Source: Bradyrhizobium sp. Tv2a-2
Lineage (GTDB): Bacteria; Pseudomonadota; Alphaproteobacteria; Rhizobiales; Xanthobacteraceae
Reading direction: 5' to 3'
DNA length: 64,000 nt
NCBI RefSeq assembly: GCF_000472425.1
Contig: NZ_AXAI01000011.1
Location: 234,428 to 298,427 of the forward strand
A model generated the notes under the pieces. The model searched no databases, was not told the origin of the DNA, and saw nothing but the letters and a program-made list of their open reading frames with translations. The position numbers were made by a program, and so were the translations under genes. Shown piece by piece: positions 18,334 to 25,931 of this stretch. The first letter of the stretch is position 1. Each line of letters opens with the position of its first letter.

Positions 18334-20175
18334 TTAATCCTCCACCACGCGAACCGCGCCGCGGGCGGCGCTGGTGGTGAGCGCGGCATAGGCCTTCAGT
18401 GCAGTAGACACCTTGCGGGCGCGCTTGGCGGGCTTCCAGGCTTGAGCGCCTTTGGCCTGCATCGCCTCGCGGCGGCGCTTCAGCTCGGCTTCGTCGATCG
18501 CGAGATTGATCGAGCGTGCCGGGATGTCGATCTCGATCGTGTCGCCGTCCTGCACGAGGCCGATCAGGCCGCCTTCAGCGGCCTCCGGCGAGACGTGGCC
18601 GATCGACAGGCCCGAGCTGCCGCCCGAGAAGCGGCCGTCGGTGACCAGCGCGCAGGCCTTTCCGAGACCCTTCGATTTCAGGTAGCTGGTCGGATACAGC
18701 ATCTCCTGCATGCCGGGGCCGCCGCGTGGTCCCTCATAGATGATCACGACCACATCGCCAGCCTTGATCTTGTTGCCGAGGATCGCTTCCACCGCGGCAT
18801 CCTGGCTCTCCAGCACGCGGGCGGGGCCAGCGAATTTCAGGATGCTGCCGTCGACACCGGCCGTCTTCACAATGCAGCCGTCGAGGGCGAGGTTGCCATG
18901 GAGCACGGCGAGGCCACCGTCGCGGGAATAGGCATGCTCAGCACTACGGATGCAACCCGTGGTGCGATCGAGATCGAGCTCCTCGAACCGGCGATCCTGG
19001 CTGAAAGCTGTCTGCGTCGGCACGTTGCCGGGAGCGGCCATGTAGAAGTTGCGGACACTCTCGCTTTTGGTGCGGGTGATGTCCCAGCGCTCAAGGGCGG
19101 CCGCGAGCGACTTCGAGTGCACGCTCGGTAGCTCCGAATGAATGAGGCCGGCGCGGTCGAGCTCGCCCATGATCGCCATCACGCCGCCGGCGCGGTGCAC
19201 ATCTTCCAGGTGCACGTCGGCGACCGATGGCGCGACCTTGCACAGCACCGGCACCTTGCGCGAGAGCCGGTCGATGTCCTTCATGGTGAAGGGCACTTCG
19301 CCCTCGTAAGCCGCGGCGAGCAGATGCAGCACTGTGTTGGTCGAGCCGCCCATGGCGATATCGAGGCTCATGGCATTCTCGAACGCCTTGAAGTTCGCGA
19401 TATTGCGCGGCAGCACGCTCTCGTCGTTCTGCTCGTAATAGCGCCTCGCGAGATCCACGATCAGGTGGCCGGCCTCGACGAACAGGCCCTTGCGGTCGGC
19501 ATGTGTTGCCAGCACCGAGCCGTTGCCGGGCAGCGACAGGCCCAGCGCCTCGGTGAGGCAGTTCATGGAATTGGCGGTGAACATGCCGGAGCAGGAGCCG
19601 CAGGTCGGGCATGCCGAGCGTTCGATCACCTCGACCTCGCTGTCGCTGACCTTGTCGTCGGCGGCAGCAACCATGGCATCGATGAGGTCGACCGACCTGA
19701 TCTTGCCCTTCATGTTGATCTTGCCCGACTCCATCGGCCCGCCGGAGACGAACACGACGGGGATGTTCAGCCGCAGCGCCGCCATCAGCATGCCCGGCGT
19801 GATCTTGTCGCAATTGGAGATGCAGACCAGCGCATCGGCGCAATGGGCGTTGACCATGTATTCGACGCTGTCGGCGATCAACTCGCGCGAGGGCAGGCTG
19901 TAGAGCATGCCGTCATGGCCCATGGCGATGCCGTCATCAACCGCGATGGTGTTGAATTCCTTCGCGACGCCGCCGGCGTTCTCGATCTCGCGCGCGACCA
20001 GCTGCCCGAGGTCCTTCAGGTGCACATGCCCGGGCACGAACTGGGTGAAGGAATTGGCGACCGCGATGATGGGCTTGCCGAAATCCTCGTTCTTCATCCC
20101 CGTCGCGCGCCACAGGCCGCGGGCGCCGGCCATGTTGCGGCCATGGGTGGTGGTGCGGGAACGATAGGCGGGCAT
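18334..20175 (-). CDS. ilvD: Dihydroxy-acid dehydratase
   Basis: The 613-residue Fe-S enzyme of valine, leucine and isoleucine synthesis, dehydrating 2,3-dihydroxy-3-methyl acids. The start MPAYRSRTTTHGRNMAGARG matches the family. Conserved cysteines appear in ISNCDKITPGM and ACPTCGSCSGMFTANSMNC, and the C-terminal LVTDGRFSGGSSGLSIGHVSPEAAEGG is characteristic. Length is close to E. coli IlvD (616). It is convergent with alaS, 50 bp away, and has its own ribosome binding site (GGAGG-like) before the ATG. No regulatory leader was recognised. Confidence 0.97.
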   Translation of the reverse strand: MPAYRSRTTTHGRNMAGARGLWRATGMKNEDFGKPIIAVANSFTQFVPGHVHLKDLGQLVAREIENAGGVAKEFNTIAVDDGIAMGHDGMLYSLPSRELIADSVEYMVNAHCADALVCISNCDKITPGMLMAALRLNIPVVFVSGGPMESGKINMKGKIRSVDLIDAMVAAADDKVSDSEVEVIERSACPTCGSCSGMFTANSMNCLTEALGLSLPGNGSVLATHADRKGLFVEAGHLIVDLARRYYEQNDESVLPRNIANFKAFENAMSLDIAMGGSTNTVLHLLAAAYEGEVPFTMKDIDRLSRKVPVLCKVAPSVADVHLEDVHRAGGVMAIMGELDRAGLIHSELPSVHSKSLAAALERWDITRTKSESVRNFYMAAPGNVPTQTAFSQDRRFEELDLDRTTGCIRSAEHAYSRDGGLAVLHGNLALDGCIVKTAGVDGSILKFAGPARVLESQDAAVEAILGNKIKAGDVVVIIYEGPRGGPGMQEMLYPTSYLKSKGLGKACALVTDGRFSGGSSGLSIGHVSPEAAEGGLIGLVQDGDTIEIDIPARSINLAIDEAELKRRREAMQAKGAQAWKPAKRARKVSTALKAYAALTTSAARGAVRVVED

Positions 20176-20339
20176 AAGGGATTCCTCCGGTAGTCTTTTT
20201 CCGGGTCTAAACAGCCGGGCTGCAATCGCGATTGGTCAGGCGTGGCTTACAGGGAAGCCGTGCGGGATTCGACCCGTAATTTCGCGATCCAGCGATGCCG
20301 GCGCAAGTCTTGAGGTATCGAACGACCGCTGCGGCCGTC

Positions 20340-20846
20340 TCAGCCTTTGCGCAGGAAGACGTAATCGGCGGTGTAGGGCATGGCCCGGCTATCGCCCGCG
20401 CGGTCGCAAGGCCCGCCCATCTGGCCGCCGACCGTGTTGAGCCGCTGCACCATGCTGACGTCGGCCAGCGTGCCGCCGCTGCCGCGATGGGTGGTGACCT
20501 CGAGCTTCAGCCAGGCGATGTCGTTGGCGGTCTTGCCGGGCGCGCTGGCCACGGCCTTGCCGACCACGGCGCTGCCGTCATTGAGCTCCCAGGTCGGGCC
20601 GGCATAGTGCTTGCCGGCGATCTTGCCATCGGCAATCAGCGTCGCCTTGGGCTCGCGGAAGGTCCAGACGAGCTTGCCGTCAGAGCCCGCCTTGCATTCG
20701 TAGATCTGCTCGCCTTCCGCATGCGCCGTGAGCACCGGCACGGTGCCGGGCGCAGCGAGGGCGTCGGGAATGGAATCGGCGGCCAAGGCGGGGCCGGCAA
20801 GGAGCGGCAGGAGAACGGGAAACGTCGCGATCTTCGTCAGCCGCAT
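20340..20846 (-). CDS. Secreted DUF3455 family protein
   Basis: A 168-residue exported protein. Residues 1-22 form a signal peptide (MRLTKIATFPVLLPLLAGPALA), and the mature part has the DUF3455 layout: GEQIYECKAGSDGKLVWTFREP, GKHYAGPTWELNDGSAVVG, then the C-terminal GGPCDRAGDSRAMPYTADYVF. The start at 20846 follows AAGGA. It lies between ilvD and icd but is separated from both by more than 130 bp, so it is probably transcribed alone. The family has no firm biochemical role. Confidence 0.8.
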   Translation of the reverse strand: MRLTKIATFPVLLPLLAGPALAADSIPDALAAPGTVPVLTAHAEGEQIYECKAGSDGKLVWTFREPKATLIADGKIAGKHYAGPTWELNDGSAVVGKAVASAPGKTANDIAWLKLEVTTHRGSGGTLADVSMVQRLNTVGGQMGGPCDRAGDSRAMPYTADYVFLRKG

Positions 20847-20904
20847 GGGTGGTCCTTGGTTTGACTCCGTCATGCCGAGGCGCACGGTAGCGCGAACACC
20901 TGTA

Positions 20905-20945
20905 TCTCGAGGTTCCGGGATCGATGCTTTGCATCACCCCGGAAC
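20905..20945. repeat. Short palindromic intergenic element
   Basis: CTCGAGGTTCCGGG followed by CCCCGGAA forms an imperfect palindrome. It resembles one half of the longer element at 31813-31913 and lies between icd and the DUF3455 gene. Confidence 0.4.
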
Positions 20946-20979
20946 AACCGTTTGTCGGATTAGAGCGACGATGGCGCCC

Positions 20980-22191
20980 TTACGCCATCGCTTTTTCGAG
21001 ATTGCCGGCGACCTTGTCGAGGAAGCCGGTGGTCGAGAGCCAGCGCTGGTCGGCGCCGACCAGGAGCGCGAGGTCCTTGGTCATGTAGCCGTCCTCGACC
21101 GTGCCGACGCAGACCTTCTCCAGGGTGTCGGCGAACTTCGCCAATTCCGGATTGTTGTCGAGCTTGGCACGATGGGCGAGGCCACGGGTCCAGGCGAAGA
21201 TCGAGGCGATCGAGTTGGTCGAGGTCTCCTTGCCCTTCTGGTGCTCGCGGTAGTGCCGGGTGACGGTACCGTGGGCGGCCTCGGCTTCCACGGTCTTGCC
21301 ATCGGGGGTGAGCAGCACCGAGGTCATCAGGCCGAGCGAGCCGTAGCCCTGCGCCACCGTGTCCGACTGCACGTCGCCGTCGTAGTTCTTGCAGGCCCAG
21401 ACATAGCCGCCCGACCATTTCAGCGCCGAAGCCACCATGTCATCGATCAGGCGGTGCTCGTAGGTCAGGCCCTTGGCGTCGAATTCCTTCTTGAACTCGC
21501 GGTCGAAGATGTCCTGGAAGATGTCCTTGAAGCGGCCGTCATAGACTTTCAGGATGGTGTTCTTGGTCGAGAGATAGACCGGGTAGCCGCGCATCAGGCC
21601 GTAGTTCAACGAGGCGCGGGCGAAATCGATGATGGAATCGTCGAGATTGTACATTTCCATCGCGACACCGGCGCCTGGCGTCTTGAACACTTCGCGCTCG
21701 ATCACCGTGCCGTCCTCGCCGACGAACTTCAGCGTCAACACGCCCTTGCCGGGGAACTTGATGTCGGTGGCGCGGTACTGGTCGCCATAGGCATGGCGGC
21801 CGATGATGATCGGCTTGGTCCAGCCGGGCACGAGCCGCGGAACGTTCTTGCAGATGATCGGTTCGCGGAAGATCACGCCGCCGAGGATATTGCGGATGGT
21901 GCCGTTCGGCGACTTCCACATTTCCTTGAGGTTGAACTCCTTCACCCGGGCCTCGTCAGGGGTGATGGTGGCGCACTTAACGCCGACGCCGACCTTCTTG
22001 ATGGCATTGGCGGCATCGATGGTGACCTGGTCGTTGGTCTGGTCCCGGTATTCGATCCCGAGGTCGAAATACTGCAGATCGACGTCAAGGAACGGGTGGA
22101 TCAGCTTGTCCTTGATGTACTTCCAGATGATCCGGGTCATCTCGTCGCCATCGAGTTCGACGACGGGGTTGGTCACCTTGATTTTTGCCAT
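20980..22191 (-). CDS. icd: Isocitrate dehydrogenase (NADP+)
   Basis: A 403-residue TCA-cycle enzyme that converts isocitrate to 2-oxoglutarate with NADP+. It belongs to the dimeric eukaryote-like subgroup found in rhizobia, not the E. coli type. Evidence includes MAKIKVTNPVVELDGDEMTR, KCATITPDEARVKEF, the substrate loop WKSPNGTIRNILGGVIFREP, YGDQYRATD, and AHGTVTRHYREHQKGKETSTN near the C-terminus. It is transcribed leftward as a single gene with a 350-bp divergent promoter region shared with the methyltransferase fusion. Confidence 0.97.
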   Translation of the reverse strand: MAKIKVTNPVVELDGDEMTRIIWKYIKDKLIHPFLDVDLQYFDLGIEYRDQTNDQVTIDAANAIKKVGVGVKCATITPDEARVKEFNLKEMWKSPNGTIRNILGGVIFREPIICKNVPRLVPGWTKPIIIGRHAYGDQYRATDIKFPGKGVLTLKFVGEDGTVIEREVFKTPGAGVAMEMYNLDDSIIDFARASLNYGLMRGYPVYLSTKNTILKVYDGRFKDIFQDIFDREFKKEFDAKGLTYEHRLIDDMVASALKWSGGYVWACKNYDGDVQSDTVAQGYGSLGLMTSVLLTPDGKTVEAEAAHGTVTRHYREHQKGKETSTNSIASIFAWTRGLAHRAKLDNNPELAKFADTLEKVCVGTVEDGYMTKDLALLVGADQRWLSTTGFLDKVAGNLEKAMA

Positions 22192-22543
22192 GATCGATGG
22201 GGCCTTTCGGGATCAATGCGCTTGAATAGCAGCTTTGCGGGAATTATCCGCGGGGCGTCATAGCACTGCCAAACGGCGTGCGGAAGGTGAGGGGTTATGC
22301 AGTTTCCGCCCATCTTTTGGCTGAGCAGGTCCATCTTCGCTGGTTGGTCCGGCGAGAGGGGACTTCGGGTTTACCGGGCTTGACGGAGGCTCGTTCCTCG
22401 ATTCAAAAGGCGAATCTAACCTCATATTTTGCTTGAGTCAGTGCCGTTTGGCAGGCAATCGAGGGAGATCCTCGCCACTTGAATTAGCGTGTGCAAGGCC
22501 CGACTCAACACCTTGAAATCTGACCGGAAAGCGATCCAGCGCC
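22192..22543. other. Divergent promoter region of icd and the methyltransferase fusion
   Basis: No gene, repeat or RNA was recognised in these 352 bases. The stretch at 22410-22435 is relatively AT-rich and is the likeliest promoter location, but no consensus elements are clear. Confidence 0.4.
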
Positions 22544-23740
22544 GTGAGCGGCACCGACAAGACCAAGTCTGGCCTTGACCTGAAAGGCCCTGTGATCATC
22601 CTGGTCGAGCCGCAGCTTGGCGAGAATATCGGCATGACCGCTCGCGCCATGGGCAATTTCGCGCTATCCGAGCTGCGCCTGGTCAACCCGCGTGACGGCT
22701 GGCCGAACGTCGCCGCCCAGCGTGCCGCCGCCGGTGCCGACCACATCATCGACAATGTCGAGCTGTTTGCCACGGTCGAGGAGGCGGTCGCCGACCTCGA
22801 CCTCTTGCTCGCCACCACCGCCCGCGCCCACGACCAGGCCAAGCCGGTGCTGGGGCCGGAGGCGGCCGCGAGCGAGATCGTCTCCCATATCGGCGGCGGC
22901 GGCAGAGCCGGCATCCTGTTCGGACGCGAGCGCTGGGGGCTGATGAACGACGAGGTGGCGCGCGCCAACCGCATCGTCACCTTTCCGGTCAATCCAGGCT
23001 TCGCCTCGCTCAACCTTGCGCAGGCTGTGCTGCTGATGGGTTATGAATGGTTCAAGCTGTCGACCACAAACGCTCTGCCTTTCGAGAAGCCCGAGCGCTC
23101 GCCGCCGGCCTCGCAGCACCAGATCGATGCTTTCTTCGCGAACCTGGTGCGGGAGCTCGACAAGGTCGAGTTCCTGCGTCCGGCGGAGAAGCGCGACACC
23201 ATGCTGGTGAACCTGCGCAACATCTTCACCCGCATGGAGCCGAGCAAGCAGGACATGCACACGCTGCACGGCGTGGTGATGGCGATCGCGGAAGGGCGGA
23301 AAGGGCCGGCCAAGGGCGGCGTGCTCGACGGCGAGCAGGCGACCCGCCTAAGGGCGCTGCTCGCCGAGCACGGCCGCGGCATGCCCGCCCATGAAAGCGG
23401 CACGGTGCGTGGGCTCGCCCGCCTGCTCCGCCGCAACCCGACCGATGCCGAGCGGATGCTCTGGCAGGCCCTGACCCGCGATCGCCGCTTCGCTGGCAGC
23501 TTCAAGCGCCAGACCCCGATTGGCCGGCACATCCCCGATTTCGTTTCCTTCGTGCACCGGCTCGCGATCGAGCTGGTCAACGAGGGCGAGACGGAGACCA
23601 TCGCCCAGGACCGCGCCACGCGCCGCGCGTGGTTGGAAGACCGCGACTACCGCGTCATCGAGATGAAGGTCGGCGATGTCGAGCGCGATCTGGAGCAGGA
23701 ACTCGCGCGACTGCAGGCGAGCCTTTTGCAGCCGAAATAA
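22544..23740 (+). CDS. TrmJ-like RNA methyltransferase fused to a DUF559 domain
   Basis: A 398-residue fusion. Residues 15 to about 250 are a SPOUT methyltransferase of the TrmJ family (tRNA Cm32/Um32 2'-O-methylation): VIILVEPQLGENIGMTARAM, then GGGRAGILFGRERWGLMNDE and FPVNPGFASLNLAQAVLLMGYEW, the knotted SAM-binding end. Residues about 300-395 match DUF559, a Vsr-like endonuclease fold: LLRRNPTDAERMLWQAL, FKRQTPIGRHIPDFVSF, DYRVIEM. The usual ELDGGQH active-site stretch reads ELVNEGET, so one acidic residue is replaced and cleavage activity is doubtful. The GTG at 22544 is the start because the SPOUT domain begins directly after it. It is probably monocistronic. Confidence 0.85.
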   Translation: MSGTDKTKSGLDLKGPVIILVEPQLGENIGMTARAMGNFALSELRLVNPRDGWPNVAAQRAAAGADHIIDNVELFATVEEAVADLDLLLATTARAHDQAKPVLGPEAAASEIVSHIGGGGRAGILFGRERWGLMNDEVARANRIVTFPVNPGFASLNLAQAVLLMGYEWFKLSTTNALPFEKPERSPPASQHQIDAFFANLVRELDKVEFLRPAEKRDTMLVNLRNIFTRMEPSKQDMHTLHGVVMAIAEGRKGPAKGGVLDGEQATRLRALLAEHGRGMPAHESGTVRGLARLLRRNPTDAERMLWQALTRDRRFAGSFKRQTPIGRHIPDFVSFVHRLAIELVNEGETETIAQDRATRRAWLEDRDYRVIEMKVGDVERDLEQELARLQASLLQPK

Positions 23741-23925
23741 TCGCACTTTGCCGCAGGGGTCATTTCACTGTTATCGCCGCCCGCTTCGATGTGTTCGCAA
23801 GAGTTTCCTTCCAAGATTTCCTTGCGGCGGATCATGATTGAATGCTGGTGGTTGCCGGCGGATTAATCCGTGGCCGCGGGGGTTCAATCCTTTGCGCGAA
23901 ACGAAACAACCTTAGGGAGGAAATG

Positions 23926-24417
23926 ATGCGCCGTGCCAGTCTCGGGTTATTCGCCTTTGTATCCTTGTCCATCGTCACGCCCGCCTGTGCACAGGCGCCG
24001 CTTAGCGAAAAGAACGTCTCGATGGGGCTGTCGCTGGCCATCATCCAGGGCGCGCTCGATCAGTGCGCCAAGGACGGCTACAAGGTCTCCGTCGTCATCG
24101 TCGACAAGGGCGGCAATGTCGCGGCCTCCGTGCGCGGCGACGGCACCGGTCCGCATACGCTGGAATTTGCGCGCATGAAGGCCTACACCGCACGCACCCG
24201 CAACCAGCCCTCGCTCGCGACCCAGAAGCAGATGGAGGACCCGGCCTTCGCGTTCCTGCGCCAGATTCCGAATGTGGTCGGCGTGGGCGGCGGCGTGCCT
24301 ATCCACGCCGGCAACGAGGTGATCGGCGGTGTCGGCGTCTCAGGCGCGCCGGGCGGCGAGAAGGATGAGGTCTGCGCCAATGCCGGGCTCGCGAAGGTCG
24401 CGGATGCGTTGAAGTAG
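23926..24417 (+). CDS. Secreted HbpS/GlcG-like (DUF336) protein
   Basis: A 163-residue exported protein of the GlcG/HbpS fold, a group including haem-binding and small-molecule sensing proteins. A signal peptide covers residues 1-23 (LGLFAFVSLSIVTPACAQA). The core YKVSVVIVDKGGNVAASVRGDG, FARMKAYTARTRNQPS and the Gly-rich NVVGVGGGVPIHAGNEVIGGVGVSGAPGG are typical. GGGAGG precedes two adjacent ATGs; the second, at 23926, has the better spacing. It is convergent with the TetR gene. The ligand is unknown. Confidence 0.8.
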   Translation: MRRASLGLFAFVSLSIVTPACAQAPLSEKNVSMGLSLAIIQGALDQCAKDGYKVSVVIVDKGGNVAASVRGDGTGPHTLEFARMKAYTARTRNQPSLATQKQMEDPAFAFLRQIPNVVGVGGGVPIHAGNEVIGGVGVSGAPGGEKDEVCANAGLAKVADALK

Positions 24418-24469
24418 GGGGCTCTCTCAGTCGTCCTGCGCAAGTGCAGCGCGACCGCGACGGCAGGAT

Positions 24470-25126
24470 CTAAACCGCCACTAACTCCGCTGCCGCGTTC
24501 GCGCGGCGCTTCTTCTTCGCCGGCTCGAACAGCGAGCCGGCGGCGAGGCCGGCGGTGTCGGCGACGTCAGGATTGCGCGAGACCATGGCGGCGACGATGG
24601 CGCCGTCGATCAGAAGCGCGAGTTGATGCGCGAGCATCTCCGGCTCGGCGGCGCCCATTTCGCTTGCGAGCTTTTCGATGTGCGCCAGCACGACCTTCTT
24701 GTGGCGCATCGCGATGTTGCGGAACTGCTTCTGGTCCTTGTCATGCTCGCCGACGGCATTGATGAAGGGACAGCCGTAGAAACGCTCCTCGCCGAACCAG
24801 CTCTTCAGCGCCGGGAATATCCGCGTCAATTTGGTCTGGGCATCGCCGCCGCCGGCCTCGATCGCGCCGATGAACCATTCGCGCCACTGCTTGCCCTCGT
24901 TCTCCAGCACTGCGTGCACGAGGTTGGTCTTGGAGCCGAACAATTTGTAGAGCGTGGTTTTCGCGGTTCCGGCTTCCCCGATGATCGCATCGATCCCGGT
25001 GGCGTTGATGCCGTTCTTGCAGAACAGATGCGTCGCCGCGCTGAGCAGGCGGCCGCGCGCCGACTCTTCATCGCCGGTAACGGCACCCGCTTTCTTCTTT
25101 GACAGTGATTTGCCCGTCTTGACCAT
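24470..25126 (-). CDS. TetR/AcrR family transcriptional regulator
   Basis: A 218-residue regulator with an N-terminal helix-turn-helix (ARGRLLSAATHLFCKNGINA, then TAKTTLYKLFGSKTNLVHAV, residues about 20-70) and a C-terminal ligand-binding helical domain. The start at 25126 is chosen from domain length; the open frame continues far upstream only as antisense of the OsmC gene. It is divergent from the OsmC-to-cyanase operon, the usual arrangement for a TetR repressor controlling its neighbour. A candidate operator lies at 25321-25334. The inducer is unknown; the last 20 residues are basic and Ala-rich. Confidence 0.85.
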   Translation of the reverse strand: MVKTGKSLSKKKAGAVTGDEESARGRLLSAATHLFCKNGINATGIDAIIGEAGTAKTTLYKLFGSKTNLVHAVLENEGKQWREWFIGAIEAGGGDAQTKLTRIFPALKSWFGEERFYGCPFINAVGEHDKDQKQFRNIAMRHKKVVLAHIEKLASEMGAAEPEMLAHQLALLIDGAIVAAMVSRNPDVADTAGLAAGSLFEPAKKKRRANAAAELVAV

Positions 25127-25297
25127 GCGCCCAGTAAATCGAACCACAGGGAAATCATCAAGCCCGCATCTTTCTGCGCTCAAAATAATCGCGGCGAGAC
25201 AGCAATTGCATCGGCATTGAGCAAGCGGCCCCTGATCAATTCCAAGGCAGCCCTCCCTAACCATCGATAACGCTTTGCCTTTTGTTTTCGGTGCCCT

Positions 25298-25314
25298 CTG
25301 GCACGCTTCGTGCA
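25298..25314 (+). promoter_or_regulatory. Putative sigma-54 (-24/-12) promoter
   Basis: CTGGCACGCTTCGTGCA fits the RpoN consensus TGGCACG-N4-TTGCW with one mismatch, and the GG and GC pairs are exactly 10 bases apart. It lies 44 bases upstream of the OsmC start at 25358 and would place transcription initiation near 25326. RpoN control would fit a nitrogen-scavenging cyanase operon. NtrC sites were not clearly identified. Confidence 0.5.
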
Positions 25315-25320
25315 GGAAAC

Positions 25321-25334
25321 AGACCGTTCGGTAT
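25321..25334. promoter_or_regulatory. Candidate TetR operator
   Basis: AGACCGTTCGGTAT contains ACCG-TT-CGGT, a palindrome of the kind bound by several TetR-family repressors (AGACC-N4-GGTCT type, second arm imperfect). It overlaps the start point predicted from the sigma-54 match, between the divergent TetR gene and the operon. Confidence 0.35.
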
Positions 25335-25357
25335 CCTGCCTCTAGGGAGAAAACCTG

Positions 25358-25900
25358 ATGACCGCGGTCGCTCAGAAAACTGCACTCACCGGCTGCCTTG
25401 CCCCGATCGACAAGAACGGGCTCGAGCAGCTGATCGCCAACGGCAAGGCCAATCCCAAGGTCATCAAGACCTTGAAATGCAAGACGGTCGCCGAAGGCAA
25501 GTTCCGTCACGCCAACTATATCCGCAACCTGCCGCCCTACATTGTCGACGAGCCGCCGGGACTTCTGGGCGACGACACCGCGCCCAATCCATCGGAAGCC
25601 TCGCTCGCCGCGCTGGGCTCGTGCCTGGCGGTCGGGCTGCATGCGAACGCTGTTCACCGTGGCTGGACCGTCAACAAGCTCGAGCTGGAGCTCGAGGGCG
25701 ATCTCAACATCACCGCGGTGTGGGGCACCGGCGACGTCAGCGAGAAGCCGGTCGGCTTCACCGACGTCCGCGTCAAGGTCGACATGGAGTGCGAGGGCAT
25801 TCCGGAGGCCGATGTCGCCGCGCTCGTCCAGCACGTGAAGAAGTGGTCGCCGGTTGCGAACACGTTCACGCGGCCGGTCAATCTCGAAGTCGGCCTCTAA
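25358..25900 (+). CDS. OsmC family protein lacking the second cysteine
   Basis: A 180-residue OsmC-fold protein. The family includes thiol peroxidases that reduce organic hydroperoxides with two cysteines. Here the first is present (C89 in SLAALGSCLAVGLHANA), but the second, usually Cys-Pro-Val, is replaced: KKWSPVANTF has Ser164. It therefore cannot form the normal intramolecular disulfide and may act as a one-cysteine enzyme or a binding protein. It has AGGGAG before the ATG and is the first gene of the cyanase operon, 31 bases before the next gene. Confidence 0.8.
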   Translation: MTAVAQKTALTGCLAPIDKNGLEQLIANGKANPKVIKTLKCKTVAEGKFRHANYIRNLPPYIVDEPPGLLGDDTAPNPSEASLAALGSCLAVGLHANAVHRGWTVNKLELELEGDLNITAVWGTGDVSEKPVGFTDVRVKVDMECEGIPEADVAALVQHVKKWSPVANTFTRPVNLEVGL

Positions 25901-25931
25901 AAACCACGCCCCAGCGAAGCGGAGGGTCCCC

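Noticed and set aside
20728..22263. 511-codon rightward open frame
   Set aside because: Antisense to icd and part of the DUF3455 gene; both sense genes have clear family motifs.
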